Of a DNA stretch of 64,000 nt, positions 8,227 through 18,395 are shown one piece after another; positions within the stretch are counted from its first letter, which is position 1, and each line of letters opens with the position of its first letter. The DNA is taken from assembly GCF_003056055.1 (NCBI RefSeq), contig NZ_PYFP01000001.1, forward strand, positions 1,550,001 to 1,614,000. Reading direction: 5' to 3'. The position numbers and the translations under genes were made by a program. The notes beneath the pieces are model-generated. The model ran no database searches. It saw nothing but the letters and a program-made list of their open reading frames with translations, and was not told the origin of the DNA. Source of the stretch: Glaciimonas sp. PCH181 (GTDB taxonomy: Bacteria; Pseudomonadota; Gammaproteobacteria; Burkholderiales; Burkholderiaceae_D).

Positions 8227-8250
8227 AAACGCCCCGATTAAGGAGCGTTT
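8227..8250 (-). terminator. intrinsic terminator downstream of tRNA-Ser
   Basis: Read on the minus strand, AAACGC and GG pair with CC and GCGTTT around a short loop, with one mismatch, and a T-rich tail (TTTTTTGTTTG across 8220-8230) follows. It lies between the tRNA-Ser 3' end and the integrase and would stop both converging transcripts. If the element inserted at the tRNA 3' end, this hairpin is on the element side of the junction. Confidence 0.7.
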
Positions 8251-8273
8251 GATATGACGTAAGTCTTTGATTC

Positions 8274-8364
8274 TGGAGGAGAAGGTGGGATTCGAACCCA
8301 CGTTACAGCGAAACTGTAAACCAGATTTCGAGTCTGGCGCATTCGACCACTCTGCCACTTCTCC
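8274..8364 (-). tRNA. tRNA-Ser (anticodon CGA)
   Basis: The minus strand folds into a 91-base class II tRNA. The acceptor stem GGAGAAG pairs with CTTCTCC, the anticodon stem CCAGA/TCTGG surrounds the loop CTCGAAA (anticodon CGA, reading UCG), a long variable arm follows, and the T loop is GGTTCGAATCC. The CCA end is encoded. The base before CCA reads T, whereas serine tRNAs usually have G. The gene lies near serS and next to the integrase, and its 3' end is the likely integration target. Confidence 0.93.
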
Positions 8365-8482
8365 TTATTGGTCGTTTTTACTACATGCTCTGCAGCAAAG
8401 CACAAGATTATAGCAGAAGATTTTATCTCTGAAACGCCTTTTTGCGGCTATTCAAAAAATAGAACTCAGATACTTTGGCAGC

Positions 8483-8511
8483 ATCTGCGATGCAAGTTAT
8501 GCATCGCAGAT
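8483..8511 (-). terminator. perfect 12-bp stem-loop between serS and tRNA-Ser
   Basis: The arms ATCTGCGATGCA and TGCATCGCAGAT are perfectly complementary around a 5-base loop, and the structure starts 9 bases after the serS stop. There is no T run on either side, so it may be a factor-assisted terminator or an mRNA 3'-end stabiliser rather than a textbook intrinsic terminator. Confidence 0.5.
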
Positions 8512-8519
8512 TGTCGCGC

Positions 8520-9851
<1,332 letters not shown>

Positions 9852-10057
9852 TCACTAAAAAACAATCCGCCATTGTACCAAGCTCAGCCGCTATTTCGGC
9901 AGTTGTAAAAGCAAGCTAAATGACGGGAATAGCGCTTCTGGCAGGCAAAATATCTGCGGTAGGAAGCAGCGGCGCAAAAATGCGTGACCGCCCCACAAGC
10001 ATTTTCACATGAACGCCATCAACTCAATATCTAAAACATAACATTTATAATTGGCAT

Positions 10058-11059
10058 TTAGTTAATTTCAGCAACCCGATGGCAAGCTACCAATCGCCCG
10101 TCAAATGATTCCAGTGGCGGCACTTGCTGCCGACAGATATCAATTGCGTGAGGGCAACGATTATTAAAACTACAGCCGGGCGGCGGAGCCAGTGGCGATG
10201 GCAACTCACCGGGCAACATCATTTTTTCCTGACGCTGGGCAGGATCGAGGCGTGGCGTGCTGGCCAGCAGCGCTTTTGTATATGGATGCAATGGGCGACT
10301 AAAAATATCTTTTTTCGCGCCATGTTCAACCGCTTTACCCAGATACATCACCAGCACTTCGTCGGCGATCAGCTCTACCACGGACAGATTATGTGAAATA
10401 AACAGATAGGCGACACCGCTTGCTTGCTGCAAATCCATCAATAAATTCAACACTTGTGCCTGAATCGAGACATCCAGCGCCGATACCGGTTCATCTGCCA
10501 CGATAACTTTAGGGTCCAGCATCAACGCGCGGGCGATGGCAACACGCTGGCGCTGTCCGCCAGAAAACATGTGCGGAAAGCGATTGTAGTGTTCAGGCCG
10601 CAAGCCTACTTTTGCCATCATCGCTTGCGCTTTTTCGGCACGCTGTGCCTTGCTTAAACTAGTATTAATAATCAGCGGTTCTTCGAGCATGCTGCTGACT
10701 TTTTTACGTGGGTTCAAGCTGGCGTAAGGATTTTGAAACACCATTTGCACTAGCGGCCGCACCCGCTTGAGAGTGACGCGATCTGCATCGGCAACGTTGG
10801 CACCATCCATCCACAATTCACCGCCAGTAGGCGGTTCGATCATCGTGATCTGACGCGCCAGTGTCGATTTTCCACATCCGGATTCGCCTACTACAGCTAA
10901 AGTTTTGCCGGGAATAAGACTAAATGAGACACCGTCCAATGCCTTCGCGGTGGCTTTCGGCTTCAGCCAGCCTTGCGATACGTTGTAGTATTTACTGAGG
11001 TTTTTGGCTTCGAGTAAAACGTTCGGCGCGATGATTGCGCCAGTGGTGGAGGTCGTCAT
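10058..11059 (-). CDS. dppF: dipeptide ABC transporter ATPase, DppF type
   Basis: This 333-residue ATPase has Walker A (GESGCGKST, residues 58-66), the ABC signature [15 protein letters not shown], Walker [13 protein letters not shown] and the C-terminal oligopeptide-family extension with the short Cys-containing segment [13 protein letters not shown]. It should power import of di- or oligopeptides together with the partner ATPase upstream, which it overlaps by 4 bases. It is the last gene of the operon. The exact substrate cannot be read from the sequence, so the gene name states the family type. Confidence 0.88.
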   Translation of the reverse strand: MTTSTTGAIIAPNVLLEAKNLSKYYNVSQGWLKPKATAKALDGVSFSLIPGKTLAVVGESGCGKSTLARQITMIEPPTGGELWMDGANVADADRVTLKRVRPLVQMVFQNPYASLNPRKKVSSMLEEPLIINTSLSKAQRAEKAQAMMAKVGLRPEHYNRFPHMFSGGQRQRVAIARALMLDPKVIVADEPVSALDVSIQAQVLNLLMDLQQASGVAYLFISHNLSVVELIADEVLVMYLGKAVEHGAKKDIFSRPLHPYTKALLASTPRLDPAQRQEKMMLPGELPSPLAPPPGCSFNNRCPHAIDICRQQVPPLESFDGRLVACHRVAEIN

Positions 11060-12087
11060 AGGGCTGTCCTGCTAGGCGATAACGCGGTGGACTGAGGCGG
11101 CGTCCAGCCATTGGTCGGATGACCGGCGCGATCAAGGGGGAAATGGCAACGCACTTGCGATCCGGCGGGACCGGTCAATTTCGGGCGCTCTGTGCTGCAA
11201 CGACTTACCGCGTAACGACAACGCGGGCTAAGCAGGCATCCGGTTGGCCTATCGTACTGACCGGGCACGACGCCGGGGATAGTTTGCAAGCGGTCACGGC
11301 CAATATTGTGCTCTGGCAATGCGGCAAGTAGCGCCTGCGTATACGGGTGTTGCGGTGCCTGAAAAATAGTCGGAACCAGTCCGGTTTCCAGCACTTGTCC
11401 GGCGTACATTACAACTACGCGCTGGGCGGTTTGCGCAACCACACTCAGATCGTGCGTAATCAACATCAATGCCATGCCACGGTCACGCTGCAATTGCAGC
11501 AGCAACTCCAGCATTTGCGCCTGCACCGTCACGTCTAAAGCAGTCGTCGGTTCATCAGCGATCAACAGGCGTGGATTGCAAGCAATCGCAATCGCGACCA
11601 TGACGCGCTGACTCATGCCACCGGAGAGTTGATGCGGGTAGGCATCAAGGCGACGTTCTGGATCGGGAATATCGACCTGTTTCAACAACGCCAGCGCTCG
11701 TTCACGCAACTCTTTATGCGAGCCGCCTTGATGCACGCGTAACGTTTCAATCAGCTGATAAGCAACCGTAAACGAGGGATTCAAACTGGTCATCGGATCT
11801 TGAAAAATCATCGCGATGTCTTTACCCAGCAATTGACGGCGCTGCTTTTCCGACATCGTCAAAAGATCACGACCGTCGAACGCCATGCGTTCAGCTTTTA
11901 CCCTTCCTGGATAGTCAATCAATCCCATCAGCGCCAGCGAAGTAACGCTTTTTCCGGAGCCGGATTCGCCGACGATGCCGACGACTTCGCCCGCATCGAT
12001 GGTCAGATCAAGGCCGTCGACGGCGGTAAACGAAGAGGATATTGCACCGAACTCAACCCCGAGGTTTTTAATTTCTAGCAATGCCAT
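11056..12087 (-). CDS. dppD: dipeptide ABC transporter ATPase, DppD type
   Basis: The 343-residue partner ATPase of the Dpp/Opp family has Walker A GESGSGKS at residues 40-47, signature [16 protein letters not shown], Walker [15 protein letters not shown] and the C-terminal oligopeptide domain ([20 protein letters not shown]). The pair DppD-DppF forms the cytoplasmic motor. The gene starts 26 bases after the permease stop. A tail of about 20 residues beyond the domain is not conserved-looking. Confidence 0.88.
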   Translation of the reverse strand: MALLEIKNLGVEFGAISSSFTAVDGLDLTIDAGEVVGIVGESGSGKSVTSLALMGLIDYPGRVKAERMAFDGRDLLTMSEKQRRQLLGKDIAMIFQDPMTSLNPSFTVAYQLIETLRVHQGGSHKELRERALALLKQVDIPDPERRLDAYPHQLSGGMSQRVMVAIAIACNPRLLIADEPTTALDVTVQAQMLELLLQLQRDRGMALMLITHDLSVVAQTAQRVVVMYAGQVLETGLVPTIFQAPQHPYTQALLAALPEHNIGRDRLQTIPGVVPGQYDRPTGCLLSPRCRYAVSRCSTERPKLTGPAGSQVRCHFPLDRAGHPTNGWTPPQSTALSPSRTAL

Positions 12088-12113
12088 GGCTGTTCGCCTT
12101 ATAGGGAGTTTAA

Positions 12114-13040
12114 TTAGCGCTTCAGTTTTGGATCAAGCGCGTCGCGCAGCCCATCACCCATCAAATTGAACGCCAATACCGAGATCAAAATCGCCAGTCC
12201 GGGGAAAGTTACGACCCACCATGCGCTTTGGATAAATTCCAGCGCACTGGCAAGCATCGAACCCCATTCAGGTGTCGGCGGTTGTGCGCCCAAGCCCAGA
12301 AAACCGAGCGCGGCAGCGTCAAGAATCGCGGTAGAGAATCCCAAAGTAGCTTGCACGATAAGCGGCGCAGCACAATTCGGCAGTACGCAATTGAACATAA
12401 TCCGCATCGTCCCGGCACCGGCAATACGCGATGCATTGACGTAATCTTTGGAGAGTTCGCCGATGACCGCTGCCCGCGTCTGCCGCGCATAATGCGGCAA
12501 CATCACAATCGCAATCGCGTACATGGCGTTCATCAATCCGGGGCCAAGAATCGCGACGACCGCCACGGCCAGTAGCAAGCTCGGCAGCGCCAGCATGATA
12601 TCCATCAAACGCATGATAGCGACTTCCACTACACCGCGGAAATAGCCTGCCAGCAAGCCAAACACAATGCCAAGCACCAATGAAAGCGAGACCGACACTA
12701 GCCCAATCACCAAAGAGAGACGGCTGCCATGAATCAGGCGCGATAACATATCGCGGCCGACCGGATCAGTCCCTAACAAAAACTTGGCAGAGCCGCCGGT
12801 TTGCCACACTGGCGGCTGCAAGGTTGCATCGCGAAATTGTTCAATCGGCGAATGCGGCGCGATGACGTTAGCGAATAGCGCGGTCAGGACTAAAATTCCG
12901 ACCACAATTAAGCCGATCACGGCACCGCGATTCTGGCTGAAATATCCCCAAAATTCACGCAGCGCATGCGGTGGCGCACTGGCTATGGCGGGTTTAGAAA
13001 CGCTAGTCTCGCTAGCAGTTATAGGAGTCGGATTGCTCAT
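12114..13040 (-). CDS. dppC: dipeptide ABC transporter permease, DppC type
   Basis: This 308-residue inner-membrane permease has an N-terminal cytoplasmic tail, a first membrane helix at about residues 38-60 and five more helices. The binding-protein-dependent transport signature lies near [16 protein letters not shown], which contacts the ATPases. Length is normal for DppC/OppC (about 300). It overlaps dppB by 4 bases (ATGA), so the two halves of the channel are made in equal amounts. Confidence 0.9.
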   Translation of the reverse strand: MSNPTPITASETSVSKPAIASAPPHALREFWGYFSQNRGAVIGLIVVGILVLTALFANVIAPHSPIEQFRDATLQPPVWQTGGSAKFLLGTDPVGRDMLSRLIHGSRLSLVIGLVSVSLSLVLGIVFGLLAGYFRGVVEVAIMRLMDIMLALPSLLLAVAVVAILGPGLMNAMYAIAIVMLPHYARQTRAAVIGELSKDYVNASRIAGAGTMRIMFNCVLPNCAAPLIVQATLGFSTAILDAAALGFLGLGAQPPTPEWGSMLASALEFIQSAWWVVTFPGLAILISVLAFNLMGDGLRDALDPKLKR

Positions 13041-14047
13041 GTGTTGTGCCGTATGCGAGGATTAATCACGCCGTACAACAGGTCAACGACCAGATTGACG
13101 ATGATAATAATGGTGGCAGAAAGCAGAATACCGCCCTGCACCACCGGATAATCACGACGCTGAATTGCGCCCACCAGCCACTTGCCGATACCGGGCCACG
13201 AGAAAATTGTTTCGGTCAGAATCGCGCCAGCCAACAACACGCCGACCTGCAAGCCAATCACCGTAACCACTGGAATCAAAGCATTACGCAGCGCATGAAT
13301 ACCGATCACGCGCCATGGCGACAGTCCTTTGGCGCGTGCGGTGCGGACATAATCTTCGCGCAATACTTCTAGCATCGCCGAGCGAGTCATGCGCGCGATT
13401 ACGGCCAACGGAATAGTACCGAGGGCAATCGTCGGCAAGATCAAATGCGACAGTGCCGATTTAAATGCGCCTGTATCGTTTGCCAGCAAGCTATCAATCA
13501 ACATGAAGCCCGTTACCGGCGGAATATCAAACATCAGATCGATGCGACCAGACACCGGGGTCCAACCCAATGTCACAGAGAACAGCAAAATGAGTAATAG
13601 AGCCCACCAGAAAACCGGCATTGAATAGCCGGTAAGTGAGGCGCCCATCACAGAATAATCGAGGACAGTATTGCGCTTGATGGCGGCGAGAATACCGGCA
13701 GGAACGCCGATGATCAAGGCTAGCAACATGGCGCAGGTCGCCAGTTCCAGCGTCGCGGGAAACAAGGTCAGGAATTCTGATAATACCGATTCATGCGTGG
13801 TGACCGACATGCCGAGATTGCCGTGGAATACTTGTCCCAAATACGTAAAATATTGCACGTACAACGGCTGATCCAGGCCAAATTCTTTCATCATTTGGGC
13901 GTAGCGTACGGGGTCCATGCCACGCTCGCCGGAGATTGCCTCAACGACATTACCGGGAATCAGATGAATCAATAAAAATACAAGGAGTGTGATGCCGAGA
14001 AAGGTCGGAATGACCAACGCTGCACGGCGCAGGAGGAATCCAAACAT
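13037..14047 (-). CDS. dppB: dipeptide ABC transporter permease, DppB type
   Basis: This 336-residue inner-membrane permease begins MFGFLLRRAALVIPTFLGIT, the usual start of the DppB family, and contains the loop DYVRTARAKGLSPWRVIG that docks on the ATPases. Six membrane segments are apparent. The gene is separated from the binding-protein gene by 280 bases that contain a large inverted repeat, so the two are probably expressed at different levels from one transcript. Confidence 0.9.
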   Translation of the reverse strand: MFGFLLRRAALVIPTFLGITLLVFLLIHLIPGNVVEAISGERGMDPVRYAQMMKEFGLDQPLYVQYFTYLGQVFHGNLGMSVTTHESVLSEFLTLFPATLELATCAMLLALIIGVPAGILAAIKRNTVLDYSVMGASLTGYSMPVFWWALLLILLFSVTLGWTPVSGRIDLMFDIPPVTGFMLIDSLLANDTGAFKSALSHLILPTIALGTIPLAVIARMTRSAMLEVLREDYVRTARAKGLSPWRVIGIHALRNALIPVVTVIGLQVGVLLAGAILTETIFSWPGIGKWLVGAIQRRDYPVVQGGILLSATIIIIVNLVVDLLYGVINPRIRHNT

Positions 14048-14224
14048 AGGAAATACCTGTTCAAGTAAAGATGCATGCTCGTAAAACTAAATAGCGGCTG
14101 GTGAGCCGTCCTCAGTTCAACTTGGCCTGAATGACCGTTTATGATGGTTTAGCCGATTACCTAAACAAATGTGCAATGCGTAATAATGATGAATTATGCG
14201 ATAACGCAGCAATAGCAATGAAGA

Positions 14225-14300
14225 TTATTGCCGTTTGCACGCATACTGAAATCCGAAGATATTTAGAATAAAAACAGATTTCAGTACCCGATGGCAATAA
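14225..14300. repeat. nested inverted repeat between dppA and dppB
   Basis: Outer arms TTATTGCC (14225-14232) and GGCAATAA (14293-14300) enclose inner arms TACTGAAATC (14244-14253) and GATTTCAGTA (14277-14286). All are perfectly complementary. The structure begins 28 bases after the dppA stop. Stem-loops in this position in binding-protein operons often protect the upstream mRNA from 3' decay and dampen downstream expression; that role is inferred here. There is no T tract after the hairpin on the minus strand. Confidence 0.65.
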
Positions 14301-14327
14301 CAACAACCTCCATCTCTATTACAAGTC

Positions 14328-15947
14328 TTACTTAGCTAAATCGACTTTGTCGAAATAGAAGCCATACGGCGTTGCGGGTATTTTGAAGCCAATCACGTTC
14401 TTGCGAACTGGCACGTAACCGACTGAGTGGGCAATGTCGATCCAAGGTGCTTCTTCATGCGCGATAACCTGTGCTTTTTCATATAACGCTGCACGGTCAC
14501 TTTGCTTTGAAACCAGCTTGGCTTTTAAGATCAGCGCATCGAAATCTTTATCGCACCAGCGGGAAACGTTGCCGCCGCCCTTCACGCCTTCGCAGCTCAA
14601 CAAATTACCGAAGAAGTTATCCGGATCGCCGTTATCGCCAGACCAGCCGAACATCATCGATTGTTGATCGCCCTGCTTGCTACGCTTCAGGTACTCGCCC
14701 CATTCATAGGTCGTCAGTTTGACTTTAACGCCAATTTTTGCCCAGTCAGACTGAATCAGCTCGCCAATCCGTTTTCCATCAGGGTTATAAGGACGCTGCA
14801 CCGGCAGATACCACATCTCGATTTCTGCGCCGTTTGGATAGCCTGCTTTGGTCAATAACTCTTTCGCTTTCTTCAGATCAAAAGGATAGTCTTTGATCTT
14901 GTCGTTGTACGACCAGAGTGTTGGTGGAATAGGATTTTTTGCAGCCTGACCAGCGCCTTGATAGACCGTTTTGAGGATTGTTTCTTTATCGATTGCCATG
15001 CTTAATGCTTGACGCACCAGCTTGTTATCGAACGGCTTTTTATCAACGTTGAACGCGATATAGCCAATATTCATTCCGGGTTTTGAAATCAGATTAATAT
15101 CTTTATCCGCTTTCATCGCGGCCAGATCAGCCGGTTTTGGATATGACATTACCTGGCATTCATTCGCTTTCAGCTTAGCAAAACGTACCGATGCATCAGG
15201 CGTAATCGCAAAAATCAAATTATCGATCTTTGGACGTCCATCCCAATAAGCATCAAAGGCCTTGTAACGGATAACGGCATCTTTTTGGTAGGATACAAAT
15301 TCAAATGGCCCAGTGCCAATCGGATCACGATCAAGCAATTCCGGCGTGCCTGCTTTTTGCAATTGGCCTGCGTATTCTGCGGAATAAATCGACGCAAAAT
15401 ACATGACCAGATCGGCGAGGAAGGGTGATTCTGGATGTTTCAGTTTAAAGCGCACAGTGTTGTCATCGACTTTCTCTACCTTGTCGATAATCCGATCCAG
15501 CCCCATGTCGAGGTAATAGCCAAAAGTCTGGCCGCGTGCCAAGGTGTGGTAAGGATTCGCCGGGTCGCCCATGCGATCAAATGTGAAGACAACGTCATCG
15601 GCGTTAAAATCACGCGACGGCTTGAATTTTGTATTGCTATGAAACTTCACGCCCTTGCGCAGCTTGAAGGTGTACACCAGACCGTCGTCAGAGATGGTCC
15701 ATGACTCTGCCAATGATGGTTTGATCGTGGTGGTGCCAAGTTCAAACGCAACCAACCGATTAAAGATCGGATTCGCGGAAGCGTCAAAAGTGGTGCCAGT
15801 GGTATATAACTGCGGGCTAAAACCTTCTGGGCTAGCCTCCGAGCAGTACACCAATGTCTTTTTCGCTTGGGCGGAAGCTAATCCGGCGCAAACGCTTAGC
15901 ACGGCAACTAAACCCAATTTGGCAACAAATTTTCCATTTTTCATCAT
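14328..15947 (-). CDS. dppA: periplasmic dipeptide-binding protein, DppA type
   Basis: This 539-residue SBP_bac_5 family protein starts with a Sec signal peptide (about residues 1-27, ending AGLASAQA). The mature region carries the family core (GTTIKPSLAESWTISDDGLV, then YTFKLRKGVKFHS) and ends in a typical C-terminal lobe. It captures di- or oligopeptides, possibly also haem or other peptides in this family, in the periplasm and delivers them to DppBC. It lies between the peptidase gene and dppB, consistent with one uptake operon. The presumed promoter is far upstream at the XRE gene, although a separate start in the 100-base gap cannot be excluded. Confidence 0.9.
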   Translation of the reverse strand: MMKNGKFVAKLGLVAVLSVCAGLASAQAKKTLVYCSEASPEGFSPQLYTTGTTFDASANPIFNRLVAFELGTTTIKPSLAESWTISDDGLVYTFKLRKGVKFHSNTKFKPSRDFNADDVVFTFDRMGDPANPYHTLARGQTFGYYLDMGLDRIIDKVEKVDDNTVRFKLKHPESPFLADLVMYFASIYSAEYAGQLQKAGTPELLDRDPIGTGPFEFVSYQKDAVIRYKAFDAYWDGRPKIDNLIFAITPDASVRFAKLKANECQVMSYPKPADLAAMKADKDINLISKPGMNIGYIAFNVDKKPFDNKLVRQALSMAIDKETILKTVYQGAGQAAKNPIPPTLWSYNDKIKDYPFDLKKAKELLTKAGYPNGAEIEMWYLPVQRPYNPDGKRIGELIQSDWAKIGVKVKLTTYEWGEYLKRSKQGDQQSMMFGWSGDNGDPDNFFGNLLSCEGVKGGGNVSRWCDKDFDALILKAKLVSKQSDRAALYEKAQVIAHEEAPWIDIAHSVGYVPVRKNVIGFKIPATPYGFYFDKVDLAK

Positions 15948-16047
15948 CGTTCATCTCTTTTCAGGTTGATCTTGCAATGTCGTGACCATGTTCACGGGAT
16001 GCATCTCGGACAATCTACAGCTGTTGAAAACATCCTCTTACTTTTAA

Positions 16048-17436
16048 TTACGTCGCCATCACTGCTTCTACTTCTTCACAACTTTTAGGAATTGCAGGTC
16101 CCAATACCCTTGCGCCATTTGCGGTGACCAGAACGTTATCTTCGATCCGAATCCCACCAAAGTCCATATATTCAGCAAAACGCGGATAGTTAATCAGCTC
16201 AGAATGAAGCCCCTCTGCCTGCCAGCGTTTAATCAGTTCTGGAATAAAGTAAATCCCCGGCTCGACCGTCAGAACCATGCCGGTGCGCAAGGGTTTTGCC
16301 AGACGTAAATTGCGCATGCCGAACAACGGGCTGCGGCCAACGCTGGCGTCATATCCCACTGCGGTTTCGCCGAGACCTTCCATGTCATGCACATCCAGGC
16401 CAATCTGGTGACCAAGGCCGTGCGGGAAGCAAATTGCATACGCGCCGGAATCCACCACTTGCTGCGGATCGCCTTTAAAAAAGCCAAGGGCCGATAAACC
16501 GTTGACAATGATTAGCGCTGCCAGTTTATGCAACGCAAGATACGTCACACCCGGCGCGATGGCGGCGATGGCGGTTTCTTGCGCGGCCAGAACAACTTCA
16601 TAAACAGCACGCTGACGCGCACTAAATTTGCCGCCGACCGGAATCGTCCGAGTGATATCAGAGGCATAGCCTAAAGCGCTAGAAACCCCTGAATCGTTCA
16701 CCACCAAATCGCCTGCGCGTAGTTGTTGCGTGTGATCGCGGCTATGCAATATCTCGCCATGTCGAGTAAAAATCACAGGATAAGCGCCTTGCAAATCATG
16801 GCTGCGCATGATGCCTTCGATAGTCCCCACCACTTCATATTCAAATTTATCGGGCTTGGTTTCTCGCATTGCCGCCACGTGCATTTCTTTGGTAATGGCT
16901 AAGGCGCTTTCCATTTCGGCGATTTCTGCCTCGGATTTTATTTCACGCAAACCGATGACCGCAGCAATCAGGCTGGACGAAACGCCCGCCTGCACCTGTT
17001 CAGGCATGCAGTCAAACAAACGTGATAACAGCAGGATGGACTCACCGCGATACGGTGGCAAATAGTGAATTTCGCGCTGCTTGCGGCGCGCATCTGCGAT
17101 GACATCGTGCAGCTTAAGCATCGACCTGAGCGTGGTAACACCAACCATCGCAGCGCGTTCGCCAAACGACGATTGTTGCCCGGTCCACACAACTTCATCG
17201 ATATCGGGATCATCGCCAAACAAAATATCTTCGCCACTATCGATATCAATTACCCCGGCAATATCGGCCTCGTTCAATCCAAAAAAATAGGAGAACGATG
17301 AATCCTGCCGAAACCAATAATGATTGTGCGGATAGTTGATCGAAGCGTGGCTATTCCCCGGAATCAACAGTATGCCGGACGAAAATTGCTGCCGTAACTT
17401 ATGACGGCGTTCAGTGTAATGGGTACTTTCGAACAT
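16048..17436 (-). CDS. pepP: Xaa-Pro aminopeptidase (M24B)
   Basis: The 462-residue start at ATG 17436 is chosen because a GAGG ribosome site lies 8 bases upstream. An in-frame TTG at 17448 has none. Residues 5-130 form the AMP_N domain. The C-terminal pita-bread domain has the metal ligands: Asp in NDSG, Asp in SDITRT, His in PHGLGHQIG, Glu in VEPGIYF and Glu in RIEDNVLV. It removes N-terminal residues preceding proline from peptides in the cytoplasm. Its place between a regulator and dppA suggests hydrolysis of imported proline-containing dipeptides. Confidence 0.9.
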   Translation of the reverse strand: MFESTHYTERRHKLRQQFSSGILLIPGNSHASINYPHNHYWFRQDSSFSYFFGLNEADIAGVIDIDSGEDILFGDDPDIDEVVWTGQQSSFGERAAMVGVTTLRSMLKLHDVIADARRKQREIHYLPPYRGESILLLSRLFDCMPEQVQAGVSSSLIAAVIGLREIKSEAEIAEMESALAITKEMHVAAMRETKPDKFEYEVVGTIEGIMRSHDLQGAYPVIFTRHGEILHSRDHTQQLRAGDLVVNDSGVSSALGYASDITRTIPVGGKFSARQRAVYEVVLAAQETAIAAIAPGVTYLALHKLAALIIVNGLSALGFFKGDPQQVVDSGAYAICFPHGLGHQIGLDVHDMEGLGETAVGYDASVGRSPLFGMRNLRLAKPLRTGMVLTVEPGIYFIPELIKRWQAEGLHSELINYPRFAEYMDFGGIRIEDNVLVTANGARVLGPAIPKSCEEVEAVMAT

Positions 17437-17498
17437 GCCGTTCCTCAATCTATGGCGTTAAATAGTGCGAACTGAATCAGGCTAACGTAAAGCAAAAG

Positions 17499-18140
17499 TT
17501 ATACCGACGCAGTAACTTCGGTGCCGTGCATGAATCTGTCGTTGCCGCTGCTACCGATCTCTTCCTCCACATCGCGCCCGTTGAGTCCATCGAATAACTG
17601 TGCAGTGCCGACCCACAACAGTTCCGCTTGCTTACTTTTGTGCATCAGCGCCTCAACACTGTGCGCAATAGTGCCGTCGAAGTGCAGACTATCGCCAGCG
17701 CTCAGCAGGTATTGCTTCAAACCCACTGTGTATTCGACTTGACCGCTGAGTACAAAAACCATTTCATCGCCTTCATGCGACAACAGTTCTGATTTATAAC
17801 CGGATGGTATGGTGAACTTCACCGAATGCACCCGGCTACCGGGAAAAACCGTGGATAAACGTTCGTATTTGACAGGGCCGCTAGCGACCGAATAGGCTTG
17901 CCGCTGATCTTGATAGGAGGCCGATAGCACTTGTTCCGGCTGTTTAATCAGGTCGCCAATCGGCACGCCCAACGCTTTTGCGATGACGACCAAAGAGCTG
18001 ATCGAAGGGCTGGTCAGATTACGCTCAACCTGTGAAATAAACCCCGCTGTCAGACCAGTTTCGCTCGCAATTTGAACGAGTGTTTTTTTGACGGCATGAC
18101 GCCGGGCCCGAATGATTTTTCCTAATTGTGGTAGCGCCAT
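17499..18140 (-). CDS. XRE-family regulator with cupin sensor domain
   Basis: In this 213-residue regulator, residues 8-65 form an XRE helix-turn-helix (LTAGFISQVERNLTSPSISS) and residues about 105-180 a cupin_2 beta barrel (YKSELLSHEGDEMVFVLSG, SAGDSLHFDGTIAHSV) that normally binds a small ligand. Proteins of this layout regulate amino-acid or polyamine catabolism. It is the first gene of the pepP-dppABCDF unit. Its upstream region holds a strong promoter overlapped by a repeated ATTGTAG motif, so autoregulation and control of the operon are likely. Confidence 0.85.
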   Translation of the reverse strand: MALPQLGKIIRARRHAVKKTLVQIASETGLTAGFISQVERNLTSPSISSLVVIAKALGVPIGDLIKQPEQVLSASYQDQRQAYSVASGPVKYERLSTVFPGSRVHSVKFTIPSGYKSELLSHEGDEMVFVLSGQVEYTVGLKQYLLSAGDSLHFDGTIAHSVEALMHKSKQAELLWVGTAQLFDGLNGRDVEEEIGSSGNDRFMHGTEVTASV

Positions 18141-18218
18141 TACCGTCCCCGAATCTTTACCTGTCGATCATTCCTGATCATTTGTTGTTTATATTAATAA
18201 CTGGGTAAAGCGAAAAAA

Positions 18219-18274
18219 ATTATAGTCATACTACAATTCCAGTCAAGAGAAAATTGTAGTGGGGCTACAATTTT
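18219..18274 (-). promoter_or_regulatory. sigma-70 promoter with three ATTGTAG operator half-sites
   Basis: On the minus strand a consensus-like promoter (-35 TTGACT at 18241-18246, 16-base spacer, -10 TATAAT at 18219-18224) points at the XRE-cupin gene. A perfect inverted repeat, AAAATTGTAG (18250-18259) and CTACAATTTT (18265-18274) with a 5-base spacer, lies just upstream of the -35. A third copy, ATTGTAG at 18231-18237, lies inside the spacer. This is the expected layout of an operator for the adjacent regulator. Confidence 0.75.
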
Positions 18275-18395
18275 TCCGCATAAGCATGTGCAAAACGTGA
18301 ATAACTTTGGAGGATGTTTCGACTATGACACGGGCTAATTAACGCGGCAAAAAATTGCATCGCCAAGCCGATCTAAAAACCACATTTTGCCCAAT

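Noticed and set aside
18250..18274. Terminator of rarA
   Set aside because: The hairpin is AT-rich, lies 120 bases past the stop and overlaps the promoter of the next gene with a third copy of the motif, so an operator is the better reading.
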